This document shows, in pieces, positions 17,095 through 26,128 of a DNA stretch of 64,000 bases. Under the pieces are notes generated by a model. The model was not told where the DNA came from and did not search any database. It was given only the letters and a program-made list of their open reading frames with translations. The stretch lies in assembly GCF_948472415.1 (NCBI RefSeq), contig NZ_OX419519.1, positions 6,787,001 to 6,851,000 of the forward strand, written 5' to 3'. Position 1 is the stretch's first letter. The number at the start of each line of letters is the position of its first letter. This DNA is from Kitasatospora fiedleri. Lineage in GTDB: Bacteria; Actinomycetota; Actinomycetes; Streptomycetales; Streptomycetaceae. The position numbers and the translations under genes are program-made.

Positions 17095-18053
17095 TCAGCT
17101 GTGGACCAGCGCGCGGCCGGTCAGGGCCAGGAACACGTCGTCCAGGCTGGGGCGCTGCAACTGGACGTGCTCGGGCTCGATGCCGGCGGCGGCCAGGGCG
17201 CGCAGCAGCTGCGGGATCGCGGTGGCCGCGGAGTCCACGTGCAGGCGCAGCCCGTCCTCGCCGGGCAGGGCCTCCAGGCGCCGCACGCAGGGGAGTTCGG
17301 CCAGGGCGCGCTCGGCGCCGGCGGTGGCCTCCGGGTCGGGCAGGCCGATGGTGACGGAGTCGCCGGCGATCTTCTGCTTGAGCTCCTCGGGGGTGCCCTC
17401 GGTGACGATGCCGCCGTTGTCGACGATGCCGATCCGGTCGCACAGGGCGTCGGCCTCGTCCAGGTAGTGGGTGGTCAGCAGCACCGTCATGCCCTGCTCG
17501 CGCAGGCGGCGGACCTCGGCCCACACCTGGGAGCGGCTGCGCGGGTCGAGCCCGACGGTCGGCTCGTCCAGGAACAGCACCCGGGCCGGTGGACGACGCC
17601 GAGCGCCAGGTCGAGGCGGCGGCGCTGGCCGCCCGAGTACGTCTTGCAGACCCGGTCGCCGAACTCGGCGAGGTCGAAGGCGGCCAGGCCCTGCTCGGCG
17701 CGCTGCACCGCCTCGGCCTTGCGGATGCCGTACATCCGGGCCTGCATGACGAGTTCCTCGCGGGCGGTGGCCTGGTCGGTGGTGCCGCCGCCCTGGGCGA
17801 CGTAGCCGATCCGGCGGCGGACCTCGCCGGGCTCGGCGCGCAGGTCGGCGCCGGCCACGGTGGCCGCGCCGCCGTCGGGGACGAGCAGGGTGGCGAGCAT
17901 GCGCAGCGTGGTGGTCTTGCCTGCGCCGTTCGGGCCGAGGAGGCCGTAGATCTCGCCCTCCGCGACGTTCAGGTCGATGCCGCGCACCGCGTCGACGGTG
18001 GCGGCGCCGCGGCGGGGCCGGAAGGACTTGCGCAGCCCCTTGGTCACGATCAA
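17095..18053 (-). CDS. ABC transporter ATP-binding protein (DrrA-like), frameshifted
   Basis: Walker A GPNGAGKTTTLRML and signature YSGGQRRRLDLALG are in the first frame. The frame is lost at about 17581-17587, just before Walker B. Adding one C gives VHRPRVLFLDEPTVGLDPRS and the rest, including TTHYLDEADALCDR and a C-terminal DrrA-like extension ending SLDDVFLALTGRALVHS. Restored length is about 319 residues, typical of DrrA. The start is a TTG at 18053 with AGGAG upstream. It pairs with the ABC-2 permease. As given, the protein would end before Walker B and be inactive. Confidence 0.82.
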
Positions 18054-18092
18054 CCCGGACTCCTGTGGTCGGTGGGTGCGGTTGGGTGCGGT

Positions 18093-18200
18093 CGGGTGCT
18101 TCGAGGGAAGCGGATGCTTCGAGGGAAGCGGGTGCTTCGAAGGAACGGATGCTCCGAGGGAGACGGATGCTCCGGGAGGCGGATGCTCCGGGGAAGCGGG
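18093..18200. repeat. Imperfect ~18-bp tandem repeat between transporter and glycosyltransferase
   Basis: About six diverged copies of a GGATGCTTCGAGGGAAGC-like unit. They lie in the gap between the glycosyltransferase stop (18227) and the ATPase start (18053). They are not part of a plausible gene and could be a leader or spacer minisatellite. Confidence 0.7.
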
Positions 18201-18226
18201 GTGGGGGGCGGATGCCGGAGCAGACC

Positions 18227-19543
18227 CTAGGCCCCGACCGGGCTTCCCGACAATGGTCTGGACCAGGTGGCGGGGTGGTGCCGGTGCGGTGCGCGCGCGA
18301 ACCGCTCCAGCCGTTCGGCGGCGACCACCGCGCCGCCCCCGCGCGCAGTTGACGCCCCAGCAGTTCGGCGGCGGAGCGGAACGCGGGATCGTCGAGGACG
18401 GCGCGCAGCGCCGCCCGCAGCCGCTCGGGCCCGGCGGTGGCGAAGTCGACCCGGACGGCCGCGCCCAGCGCGGCCAGCCGCCCGGCGGTCACCGGCTGGT
18501 CGTGCCGGATCGGGGCGAGGACCAACGGCCTGCCGTGGACGAGGGACTCGCCGACGGTGTTCATCCCGCCGTGGCACAGTACGGCGTCGACCGCCCCGCG
18601 CTCAAGCAGTTCCAGCACCGGAACGCGCGCACACCCGATCGCACCCGGCGGCAGCGGGACGTCCCCGGGCGCGGCCACCACCGCCTGCACGTCCGGAAGT
18701 CCGGCCAGCGCGGTCGCCGCCCGGCCCAGGAAACCGCCCGCGACCTCGGCGGACAGCGTGCCCATGGTGACCAGCACCCGGCGCCGCGCCGGGTCCAACC
18801 GCTCCCAGGGGAACGGCGGTTCGGGGCGCTCCGCGAGCAGCGGGCCGACCAGCGCGTACGTGTCCGGGACGGCCGCGGCGTCCAGGCCGAGCAGGGCGGC
18901 GCTGCTCGCGGCCAGCACCAGGCCGGGGGAGAAGCGCGGGTCGGCGTACTCCGCGGCGGGCAGCCCGGCCCGCTCCCACAGGCCGCGCAGCACCCCGTCC
19001 CGCCAGGCGGCCAGGTCACCGCCACCGCTGCCGCCGTCACCGCTGTCGCCGCTGCCGTCCCTCGACCCCTCGTCCGGCAGGTCGTCGTCCCACAGGTCAC
19101 CGTCCAGCGGGTCGCCGATCTCCAGCGAGGACGGTGCGAAGCTCGCCCACGGCACGCCCGCGCCGTGCGCGGCCAGCGCGCCCGCCGGGCTGTGCTGGTC
19201 GGCCAGCACCACGTCCGGCCGCCACTGCTCGACGGCCCGCCGGACCGCGCTCAGGGTGAACCGGGTGTGCGGCACCACGAAGCCCTCCCACAGCGAACGC
19301 ACCGCCGCCGCCCGCCCACCGCCTGCTCGCGGAACACCCGGGCACCGGTCGGGTGCACCACCGCGTCCGGCCCGAGCAGCGGGCGCAGGGCCGACTCCGG
19401 CCCCACCCAGGCCACTCGGTGCCCGCGCGCGGCCCAGGCCAGGGCCAGCGCCCGGCCGGCAGCAGGTGCCCGGCCAGCGGGGGCACCACGATCAGCAGGC
19501 GCAGAGGGGGGAGCGGAGGGAGCGGGGGCGTGGCGGCGGGCAT
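18227..19543 (-). CDS. GT1-family (macrolide/UGT-like) glycosyltransferase, three frameshifts
   Basis: Joining pieces from all three frames gives a continuous protein of about 440 residues: LLIVVPPLAGHLLPAG, then WAARGHRVAWVGPESALRPL, FTLSAVRRAVEQWRPDVVLA, RRRVLVTMGTLSAEVAG and the nucleotide-sugar motif LCHGGMNTVGESLVHGRPLV ending DQPVTAGRLAALGAAVR. Breaks lie near 19452, 19312 and 18336; each is repaired by one added G/C base. Start ATG at 19543 with GAGGAG upstream. Family members transfer a sugar from an NDP-sugar to small molecules. No sugar-biosynthesis genes are visible, so the donor would come from elsewhere. An Asp/Gly/Ser-rich insert lies near 19020-19080. Confidence 0.78.
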
Positions 19544-19770
19544 GGGCGGTTCTCCTCGGAGCGGCGGATCGGGAGCGGGCTGGAGGGGGCACGGGAGCGT
19601 TGCTGGGAGGGCGCGAGGGCGGGCGGGAAGGGGGCGCGGGGCGGCCCGGCGGGGCCGGAACCGGCGCGGGCGCGGCGGCACCGGCGGGAATCCCGTACGA
19701 GTCGTGTGCAAACGAGGGAGAACTGGTACAGACCACAGGGGGAGGCCGGGAAGGAAGCGTCGGCGATCTC

Positions 19771-19807
19771 TTGTGCGGGCCGGTGAGGCGACGGAATACT
19801 AGCCCGC
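19771..19807 (+). promoter_or_regulatory. Putative promoter for the KASIII operon, possibly leaderless
   Basis: TTGTGC at 19771-19776 and AATACT at 19795-19800 are separated by 18 bp, a fair match to vegetative sigma sites. A start point six or seven bases after the -10 element would be at or beside the GTG at 19808. No good ribosome site precedes that GTG, so a leaderless message is plausible. Confidence 0.45.
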
Positions 19808-20740
19808 GTGACCGCTCTGGAGGCAGTCGCCGTCCACCTGCCGCCCGTCGCCGAACCGATCGAACTGGTCGGGGAACGCCTGGGGCTGACGGACCGTCAG
19901 ATCAGACTGTTCCGCCGGTTCCACGGCCTGGACCAGGTCAGGGTGGACCCCGACGGCGACCTGACCGATCTGCTCACCGCCGCAGCGACGGCCCTGGCCC
20001 CGCTGCGCGGCAACGAACACCGCGTGAGGTACGTGCTGCACGCGCGCAGCCTGCCGATCGCGGCACCCTACCCGCACAACCCGCTGCACGACGTGCTCGG
20101 CCGTCTGGGGCTGACGCACGCCCGTGCCTTCACCATCACCCACCACGCCTGCGCCGGCTCCCTGCTGGCCCTGGACGTGGCCGGTCGGCTGCTGGCGGCA
20201 GATCCCGACCCCGAGGCGCTGGCGTTGATCCTGGCGGGCGAGAAGACCTTCACCCGGGACGCCCGCATCGTCCCGGACACCGCCCTGTTCGGCGAAGGGG
20301 CGGCCGCCTGCCTGGTGCGGGCCGGAGGTGAACGCGACCGCGTGCTGTCCTACGCGGTCGACCAGCACGGCGAGTTCGACGGGCGGCTCGCCGACGATCC
20401 GGAGCTGATGCTGGACTACCAGCGCAGCTACCCGGAGCTGATGGTGGCCGTGATGGAAGCGGCACTGGAGGAGGCCGGCGAGAGCTGGAACTCGATCCGG
20501 CTGCTGCTGCCGCACAACGTCAACCAGATCTCCTGGAAGCGGATCTGCCGCACGACCGGGTACCCGCCCGAGCGCGTGGTGCTGGACAACGTCCCGGCGG
20601 TGGGGCACAGCTTCGCCGCCGACATCCTGCTCAACCACCACACCGCCACCACCCGCGGCCTGCTCCGCCGCGGCGACCGCTACCTGGTCGCCGCGTCCGG
20701 GATCGGCGCGACCTTCGCCGCCATGGTGCTCCAGCACTGA
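19808..20740 (+). CDS. 3-oxoacyl-ACP synthase III-like (KASIII) enzyme
   Basis: A 310-residue thiolase-fold protein. The nucleophile is C115 (HHACAGSLLAL) and the conserved His is H236 (LLPHNVNQISW). The position of the FabH Asn reads VGHSFAADILLN, so the third residue appears to be His (H267). Such changes occur in KASIII homologues that do acyl transfer or unusual condensations and not standard initiation. It opens a rightward operon with an ACP, a thiolase-fold protein, a PPTase, an amino acid:carrier ligase and a condensation protein. The GTG start is set by the promoter spacing. Confidence 0.82.
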   Translation: MTALEAVAVHLPPVAEPIELVGERLGLTDRQIRLFRRFHGLDQVRVDPDGDLTDLLTAAATALAPLRGNEHRVRYVLHARSLPIAAPYPHNPLHDVLGRLGLTHARAFTITHHACAGSLLALDVAGRLLAADPDPEALALILAGEKTFTRDARIVPDTALFGEGAAACLVRAGGERDRVLSYAVDQHGEFDGRLADDPELMLDYQRSYPELMVAVMEAALEEAGESWNSIRLLLPHNVNQISWKRICRTTGYPPERVVLDNVPAVGHSFAADILLNHHTATTRGLLRRGDRYLVAASGIGATFAAMVLQH

Positions 20741-20894
20741 CCCGCGCCGACCCGCACCGCCCCGGAACCCGGGGACGGTCGGACGCCCGGGCCCGGCGGC
20801 ACGGCGCCCCGCCACCGCCGCGCGCCCACGCCACCCAGTCCACCCGCCCGCACCCGCCGTCCCGCCGGAGTGCCGGCCAGATCAGGGGATCGCC

Positions 20895-21263
20895 ATGACC
20901 GACTCCGCCACCGACTTCGCCGTGCCCGCAACCGCCACCGACGCCGCGGGTACCACTGATGCCGCCGCCGACGCCACCGATGCCGTCGACGCCGCCGTCG
21001 ACCCCGAGCTGCGCGGCCGGGCCCTCGACGGCATCCTGCTGCTGCTGCCCCGGGTGCTCAAGCGCGAGCTGCCCGAGATCGGCGAGAACGCCTGCCTGTT
21101 CGACGAGGTCGGCCTGACCTCCGCCGCCACCCTGGAACTCATCCTGGAGCTGGAGGACCACCTCGACGTGCAGATCGACGTCGAGGGCATCGACCAGGAC
21201 GACCTGCGCTCGGTCGGCACCCTCGCGGGCTTCGTCGCCGGGCACGTGATCGCCGAGGACTGA
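20895..21263 (+). CDS. Acyl/aminoacyl carrier protein
   Basis: A 122-residue protein with a 35-residue Ala/Asp/Thr leader and a carrier domain. The motif FDEVGLTSAATLELILELED places the phosphopantetheine Ser at TSAATLE, a variant of DSL. Acidic helix 2 follows, as in ACPs. The ATG at 20895 has AGGGGA upstream. The neighbouring amino acid:carrier-protein ligase and PPTase make it the best candidate to carry an activated amino acid. Confidence 0.85.
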   Translation: MTDSATDFAVPATATDAAGTTDAAADATDAVDAAVDPELRGRALDGILLLLPRVLKRELPEIGENACLFDEVGLTSAATLELILELEDHLDVQIDVEGIDQDDLRSVGTLAGFVAGHVIAED

Positions 21264-21268
21264 CGACC

Positions 21269-22186
21269 GTGCGCGTCCGCGGACCGCTCCCCGCCACCAC
21301 CCTGCCGCGCGCCGCCTCCCCGCTGCGCCTGACCGCCGCCCACGCCCTCGACCTGCCCGGCGACTCCCCGCTCGCCGCCGACCCCGACCTGCGCGTCTTC
21401 ACCGCCGACCTGGCCCGCCCGTACGGCGTGGCCCTCGACGAGGACGCGCTGGCCGGGGCACGCGGCCAGTCGTACGCCGCGCTGGCCGAGCGCGCCATCG
21501 GCGCCCTGGTGGACCCGACCCGCCCGGTCGACCTGCTGCTGCTGGTGTACGCCACGCCCGACGTCCGACCCGGACAGGCCGTGGCCCTGCACCTCGCCGG
21601 GGTCTGCCCGGGCGCGCCGCTGTCCTTCGCGCTCTGCGACGAGGGCGCCGGCGCCGGGTTCAGCGCGCTGCGGATCGCCGACGCCTACGCCCGTACCGCC
21701 GGGGCCCGGCGCGCCCTGCTGATCGCCGTCGAACAGGCCGACCTGCACCACCGCCCGCACCGGCCCGCCCGGCTCCCGGACCGGCACTCCGCCGCCGCCC
21801 TGCTCTGGGAGGCCGAGCAGGAACCCGGCCGCCCCCTGCAAGAGCTGCGCAGCGCCCACGAAGTGACGGACCGTCAGATCGCGGACACCCTCAAGGAGTG
21901 GTGCGCCGACCTGCCGGAACAGGCCCTGCTGCTGCTCGGCCCCGGCCTGGCCGGAACCGAACCACCGGGCGGCCCGGAGACCCGGACGGCCCGTCCCGGC
22001 AACCCGTACACCGGCGGCTGGGCCGCGCTCGGCGCGGCGCTCGCCGATCCCCGGCTCGCCGGACGGCCGCTCGCGCTCGCCGACCACGAACCGGAGACCG
22101 GCCGCCTCGACCTCGCCCGCTGGGCCCCGGCCCCCGGCGCGGCCCCGGCGCTGGTCCCGGGTACGGGAACGGGGTCCGCCCGGTGA
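21269..22186 (+). CDS. Thiolase-fold (KASIII/ketosynthase-like) protein
   Basis: A 305-residue protein that begins five bases after the ACP stop (GTG start). LLLLVYATPDVRPGQAVALH, SFALCDEGAGAGFSALRIAD and ARRALLIAVEQADLHHRPHR follow the layout of the N-terminal half of KASIII-like enzymes. The Cys of FALCDEGAG is at the nucleophile position, but the C-terminal half (with the usual His and Asn) is not recognisable. It may be an acyl transferase or a non-catalytic partner of the KASIII enzyme. The stop overlaps the PPTase start (GTGA). Confidence 0.6.
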   Translation: MRVRGPLPATTLPRAASPLRLTAAHALDLPGDSPLAADPDLRVFTADLARPYGVALDEDALAGARGQSYAALAERAIGALVDPTRPVDLLLLVYATPDVRPGQAVALHLAGVCPGAPLSFALCDEGAGAGFSALRIADAYARTAGARRALLIAVEQADLHHRPHRPARLPDRHSAAALLWEAEQEPGRPLQELRSAHEVTDRQIADTLKEWCADLPEQALLLLGPGLAGTEPPGGPETRTARPGNPYTGGWAALGAALADPRLAGRPLALADHEPETGRLDLARWAPAPGAAPALVPGTGTGSAR

Positions 22187-22953
22187 CCGACATCTGGCTG
22201 ATCCGCACCGACGCCGTCCTCCCCGGCGCCCTCGCCCTGCTCGACGCGGACGAACGCGCCCGCGCCGCCCGCCACCCCGACGGCCCCGCCCGCCACCGCT
22301 TCGTCACCGCGCACGCCGCCGCCCGGCTGCTCACCGCCGCCGCGGCCGGCCTGCCGCCCGACCGCGTCCGCTGGCGCCGCGGCCCGCACGGCCGCCCCGA
22401 ACCCGACGGCCTCCAGGGCGAGTTGAGCGTCAACCTGAGCACCGCCGGCCCGTGGGCGCTGTTCGCCGTGGACCACTGCCACGAGGCGGACGGCGGCGGC
22501 ATCGGCGTCGACCTGGAACCCGTCCCGGACGGCCGGGCCGCCGCCCGGCTCGCCGCCCGCTACTACCCGGCGGACGAACCCGCGCCCGACGCCGAGGAGT
22601 TCACCCGCCGCTGGACCCGCAAGGAGGCGTACACCAAGGCGTACGGCGGACGCCTCGCCGACGGGCTGCGCACCCACGCCGGACCGCCCGGCGACACGCC
22701 CGGCCCGCACCGGCTGCACGGCCCGCTCGGCCCCTGCACCGTCCACGACCTGCCCGCGCCCTCCGGCCACCGGGCCGCCGTCGCCCGCACCGGCACCCGC
22801 CCCGTCCGGCCACGCCTGCGCAGCTACCCGGAGCCGGAGCCGTCCGCCCACCCGGCAGCACCGGACGCGCCCGCCGCCCCGCAGCCCCCCGACGCACCCG
22901 CCGCGCCCGGCGACGACCACCGCACCCCCGCCGCCCGTCGGCCCCGACCCTGA
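22183..22953 (+). CDS. 4'-phosphopantetheinyl transferase, Sfp/Gsp type
   Basis: A 256-residue PPTase that converts apo to holo carrier proteins using CoA. The magnesium motif GIGVDLEPV and the catalytic RRWTRKEAYTKAYGG are both intact. A Pro/Ala-rich tail of about 45 residues follows the domain. GTG at 22183 overlaps the preceding stop. Its presence makes the cluster self-sufficient in activating its three ACPs. Confidence 0.92.
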   Translation: MTDIWLIRTDAVLPGALALLDADERARAARHPDGPARHRFVTAHAAARLLTAAAAGLPPDRVRWRRGPHGRPEPDGLQGELSVNLSTAGPWALFAVDHCHEADGGGIGVDLEPVPDGRAAARLAARYYPADEPAPDAEEFTRRWTRKEAYTKAYGGRLADGLRTHAGPPGDTPGPHRLHGPLGPCTVHDLPAPSGHRAAVARTGTRPVRPRLRSYPEPEPSAHPAAPDAPAAPQPPDAPAAPGDDHRTPAARRPRP

Positions 22954-22962
22954 GGCAGAGCC

Positions 22963-23844
22963 ATGAGCACCCGCCACCCCGACGACGCCACCCCGCTGCC
23001 CACCGCCGCGCCCGGCGTCCAACTCCAGCCCGCCGCCTACGAGAAGCTGCTCGACGCGCTGCGCGGGTCGATCGCCCGGCTGGCCGCCGAGGAGCCCTTC
23101 GAGCGCCTGGTCGTGCCGCCGGTGATCTCCCGCGCCACCATCGAGCGGGCCGGTTTCGCCGCCTCCTTCCCGCACCTGCTCGGCACCGTGCACAGCTACA
23201 CCGGCAGCGCCGCCGAGTGGCGCGGGCTCGCCCCGCTGATCGCCGAGTCCGGCCCCTGGCACGCCCGGCAGGACATCTCCGACCTGGTGCTGCTGCCCGC
23301 CGCCTGCTACCCCGTCTACGCCACCCTCACCGGCCGTGACCTGCGCGAACCCGTCCGCTACAGCGTCGAGGCGCAGTGCTTCCGGCAGGAGGCCACCGCC
23401 GAGCCCGGCCGGCTGCGCAGCTTCCGGATGGCCGAACTGGTCACCGCCGGCACCGCCGCGCACTGCCAGGAGTGGCGCGAGCAGTGGCTGGGCAAGGTCG
23501 CCGACTGGCTGGAGGGGCTCGGCCTCAAGCCCGCGGTCGAACTCGCCGACGACCCGTTCTTCGGCGGCGGCCGCAAGCTCTACCAAGCCGCCCAGCGCGC
23601 CCAGGAGTTGAAGTTCGAACTGCGCGTCCCGGTGGCCGACGGCCTGCCGCAGGCGATCGCCTCCGCCAACATCCACAAGGACCACTTCGGCGAGGCCTTC
23701 GACTTCACCGCCGACGGCGAGACCGGGAACACCGCCTGCACCGCCTTCGGCCTCGACCGGATCGCCCTCGCCCTGCTGCACACCCACGGACCCCGACCCG
23801 TGGACTGGCCCCCGCACCTCGGCACCGCCCTGAACGGAGACTGA
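22963..23844 (+). CDS. Amino acid:[carrier protein] ligase (seryl-tRNA-synthetase-like)
   Basis: A 293-residue class II aminoacyl-tRNA-synthetase-like protein with no tRNA-binding domain. LLPAACYPVYATLTGRDL supplies the first zinc Cys, then VEAQCFRQEATAEPGRLRSF (motif-2-like Arg) and GNTACTAFGLDRIALALLH (second Cys and motif-3 Arg). This is the layout of amino acid:CP ligases of the Bll0957 family, which adenylate small amino acids such as glycine or alanine and load them on a holo carrier protein. The neighbouring ACP and PPTase fit. Which amino acid is used cannot be told from sequence. Start ATG at 22963 with GAGGCAG upstream. Confidence 0.85.
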   Translation: MSTRHPDDATPLPTAAPGVQLQPAAYEKLLDALRGSIARLAAEEPFERLVVPPVISRATIERAGFAASFPHLLGTVHSYTGSAAEWRGLAPLIAESGPWHARQDISDLVLLPAACYPVYATLTGRDLREPVRYSVEAQCFRQEATAEPGRLRSFRMAELVTAGTAAHCQEWREQWLGKVADWLEGLGLKPAVELADDPFFGGGRKLYQAAQRAQELKFELRVPVADGLPQAIASANIHKDHFGEAFDFTADGETGNTACTAFGLDRIALALLHTHGPRPVDWPPHLGTALNGD

Positions 23845-23848
23845 CGGC

Positions 23849-25519
23849 ATGTCAGCCGCACCAGCCGGAAGCAACCCGGAGCCCACCACCCTCACCCTGC
23901 ACTACCGCGCCGACGCGCCCGAGGCCGAGGGTCCGCTGACCCTCGGCCAGGACAACATGATCCGCTGCCTGCGCCACGACGAGCCCTCGCACATGAACAA
24001 GCAGGCCACCTGGTACGTCCCGCCCGGCGCCGAACTCCCCGCCTGCCTCGACGCGCTGCGCGCCCTCGCCGAGCGCCACGCCGCGCTGCGCACCGTCTTC
24101 CCCGGCCCCGCCGACCGCCAGCCCGAACGCCAACGGGTGCGCGCCGAAGGCGAGTTCACCGTCCGGGTGATCGCCCTCGCGGACGGCGAGGACCCGGCCG
24201 CCCGGGCCGAGGAGTACTGCTGGGACGGGCGGCGGCAGGCGTTCGACCTGGCCGAGGAGTTCCCACTCCGCTTCGCCCTGCTCACCCGGCACGGCACGCC
24301 GGTCCTGCTCGCCGTGGTCATCTGCCACGCCCAACTCGACGGCGTCGCCACCGGGTTGCTGTTCCAGGAGTGGCTGACCCTGGCGGCCGGCGGCACCCTG
24401 CCCGCCCCCACCGCACCCACCCCCGTCGAGGTCGCCGCACAGGAGCACTCCTCCTCCGGACAGCGCCGCACCAAGGCCGCGCTCCGACACTGGGAGCACA
24501 TCCTGGCCGAGCAGCCCACCTCGGTGTTCGCCGACGACCGGATCGGCCCCAACGACACCCTGCTGCCCACCCTCGGCGTCCGCTCCACCGCCGGCGCGGC
24601 CGCCCTGGAGCGCGCCACCGCCCGTACCGGAGCCTCCCACTCGGCCGTCCTGCTGGCCTGTTACGCCGTCCTCGCGGCCCACCGGGCGGCCCGCGCCACC
24701 GTGGTGATGGCCGCGCTCTCCGCCAACCGGCACCGCCCCGGCCTCGCCGAGCACATCGGCACCCTCGCCCAGGACGCGCTGCTCGCCGTCGACACCGACT
24801 GCCCCGACCTGGACACCCTGATCGGCCGCACCCAGGCCCACGCCCTGTCCGGCTACTGGCACGCCACCTTCGACGCCGAACGGATCTGGCAGCTCATCGA
24901 GGACGTCGCCGTCCGGCGCGGCGCCCGGTTCGCCCGGCACGTCGTGGTCAACGACCTGAGCGCCACCGTCCCCGCCGAGATCGCCGCCGCCCGCCCGCTG
25001 CCGCCCGGCGAGCCCGACCTCGCCTGGTACCCCGCCGAACCCACCCCCACCCGGCTGATGCTCAACATCTGGCGCACCGCCGGCTGCCTCGAATTCACCC
25101 TGCACACCCACCCGGACGTCCTCGACCGCGAGGAGACCGAACTCTTCGCCCACGCCCTGCTCCGCCTGCTCGACCTCGCCGGCACCCGCACCGTGGCCCT
25201 CGGCCCCGGCGGCGAGATCGCCGCCCTCAGCGGCCTGCCCGCCGGCCGCCGGGAGAAGGCCCGCTGGCGGCAGGTCGGCAGCAACTGGGTCGACCTGGAC
25301 GCCGTCGCCGACCTGCTGCGCACCGCCCTGCCCACCCTGCGGGACGTCGAAGTCACCTGGGAGGAAGGGGAGTTGACCGCCACCGCCGATACCGGCCCGG
25401 ACCCGCTCACCCCCGAGCAGGCGCACGCCGCGGTGATGGCCGCCCTCCCCGGCCACGACACCGCGATGGCCCCGCAGCGCTACGTCCTGCCGCACGGCGC
25501 CGGCACCGGGCGCGGCTAG
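23849..25519 (+). CDS. Stand-alone condensation-domain protein
   Basis: A 556-residue NRPS-type condensation-domain protein. The active-site motif HHxxxDG reads ICHAQLDGVATG: H160 (catalytic) and D164 are present and the first His is C159. PTRLMLNIWRTAGCLEFTL follows in the C-terminal half. A further 100 residues form a small C-terminal part. It is not fused to adenylation or carrier domains, so it must work in trans, likely joining an aminoacyl-carrier to an acyl-carrier or free amine. The stop overlaps the MarR stop from the other strand. Confidence 0.85.
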   Translation: MSAAPAGSNPEPTTLTLHYRADAPEAEGPLTLGQDNMIRCLRHDEPSHMNKQATWYVPPGAELPACLDALRALAERHAALRTVFPGPADRQPERQRVRAEGEFTVRVIALADGEDPAARAEEYCWDGRRQAFDLAEEFPLRFALLTRHGTPVLLAVVICHAQLDGVATGLLFQEWLTLAAGGTLPAPTAPTPVEVAAQEHSSSGQRRTKAALRHWEHILAEQPTSVFADDRIGPNDTLLPTLGVRSTAGAAALERATARTGASHSAVLLACYAVLAAHRAARATVVMAALSANRHRPGLAEHIGTLAQDALLAVDTDCPDLDTLIGRTQAHALSGYWHATFDAERIWQLIEDVAVRRGARFARHVVVNDLSATVPAEIAAARPLPPGEPDLAWYPAEPTPTRLMLNIWRTAGCLEFTLHTHPDVLDREETELFAHALLRLLDLAGTRTVALGPGGEIAALSGLPAGRREKARWRQVGSNWVDLDAVADLLRTALPTLRDVEVTWEEGELTATADTGPDPLTPEQAHAAVMAALPGHDTAMAPQRYVLPHGAGTGRG

Positions 25520-26074
25520 GCCGTCCCGCTGCCCCCGCTGTCCCCGCGGCCGTCGCGGCCCCCGCTGCCGTCGCCGGTGCTGCTGCCCGGCGGCAGCGGG
25601 GGCCGCTCGGCGAGGTGGGCGTCCATGGTGGAGTTCAGCTCGGCCATGAACTGCTCGAACTGCTCCAGCAGCCGGGCGGGTAGGGGACATCGCGGCGTCG
25701 AGGCGCCGGGCGAGCGGGCCGAAGAACTCGTCCGCCCGTTCCCGGACGTGCGGGCCGCTGCGCAGGGTGACGATCCGCCGGTCGGAGTGCTCGCGGGTCC
25801 GGGTGAGGTGCCCGGCCGCCTCCAGGCGGTTCAGCAGCGCGGTGGTGGCCCCCGTGGACAGCGAGATGCGCTCGCTCAGCCGGGCCGGTGACAGCGGGGT
25901 GCCGCGTTCCTCGGCGGCGGCGATCTCCAGGACCGCGGTCGCGTCGGTGGAGTGCAGGCCCAGCCAGGCCGCGAAGCGCCGGCTGAGCTCGGCGTAGTGG
26001 CCGCCGTAGATCCGCAGCCCCTCCATCAGCCGCTCGCGCCGCGCCGCGACCTCGTCGCCCATCGCTTCCGCCAT
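25516..26074 (-). CDS. MarR-family transcriptional regulator, two frameshifts near the C-terminus
   Basis: A winged-helix regulator: VLEIAAAEERGTPLSPARLS, ERISLSTGATTALLNRLEAA (recognition helix) and GHLTRTREHSDRRIVTLR (wing). Around 25672-25686 two added bases (one C, one G) restore the dimerisation helix YPPGLLEQFEQFMAELN and a Gly/Ser/Asp-rich tail that ends at TAG 25516. Without them the last helix is lost. Start ATG 26074 (an alternative ATG lies at 26062). It is divergent from the efflux gene, with an inverted repeat between them, so it is probably that gene's repressor and may sense the cluster product. Confidence 0.82.
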
Positions 26075-26128
26075 CCGGGCCCGCCACCTTTCCTCTCTCC
26101 GGCCGGGCGTCCAGCCGCGCGGCCCGCT

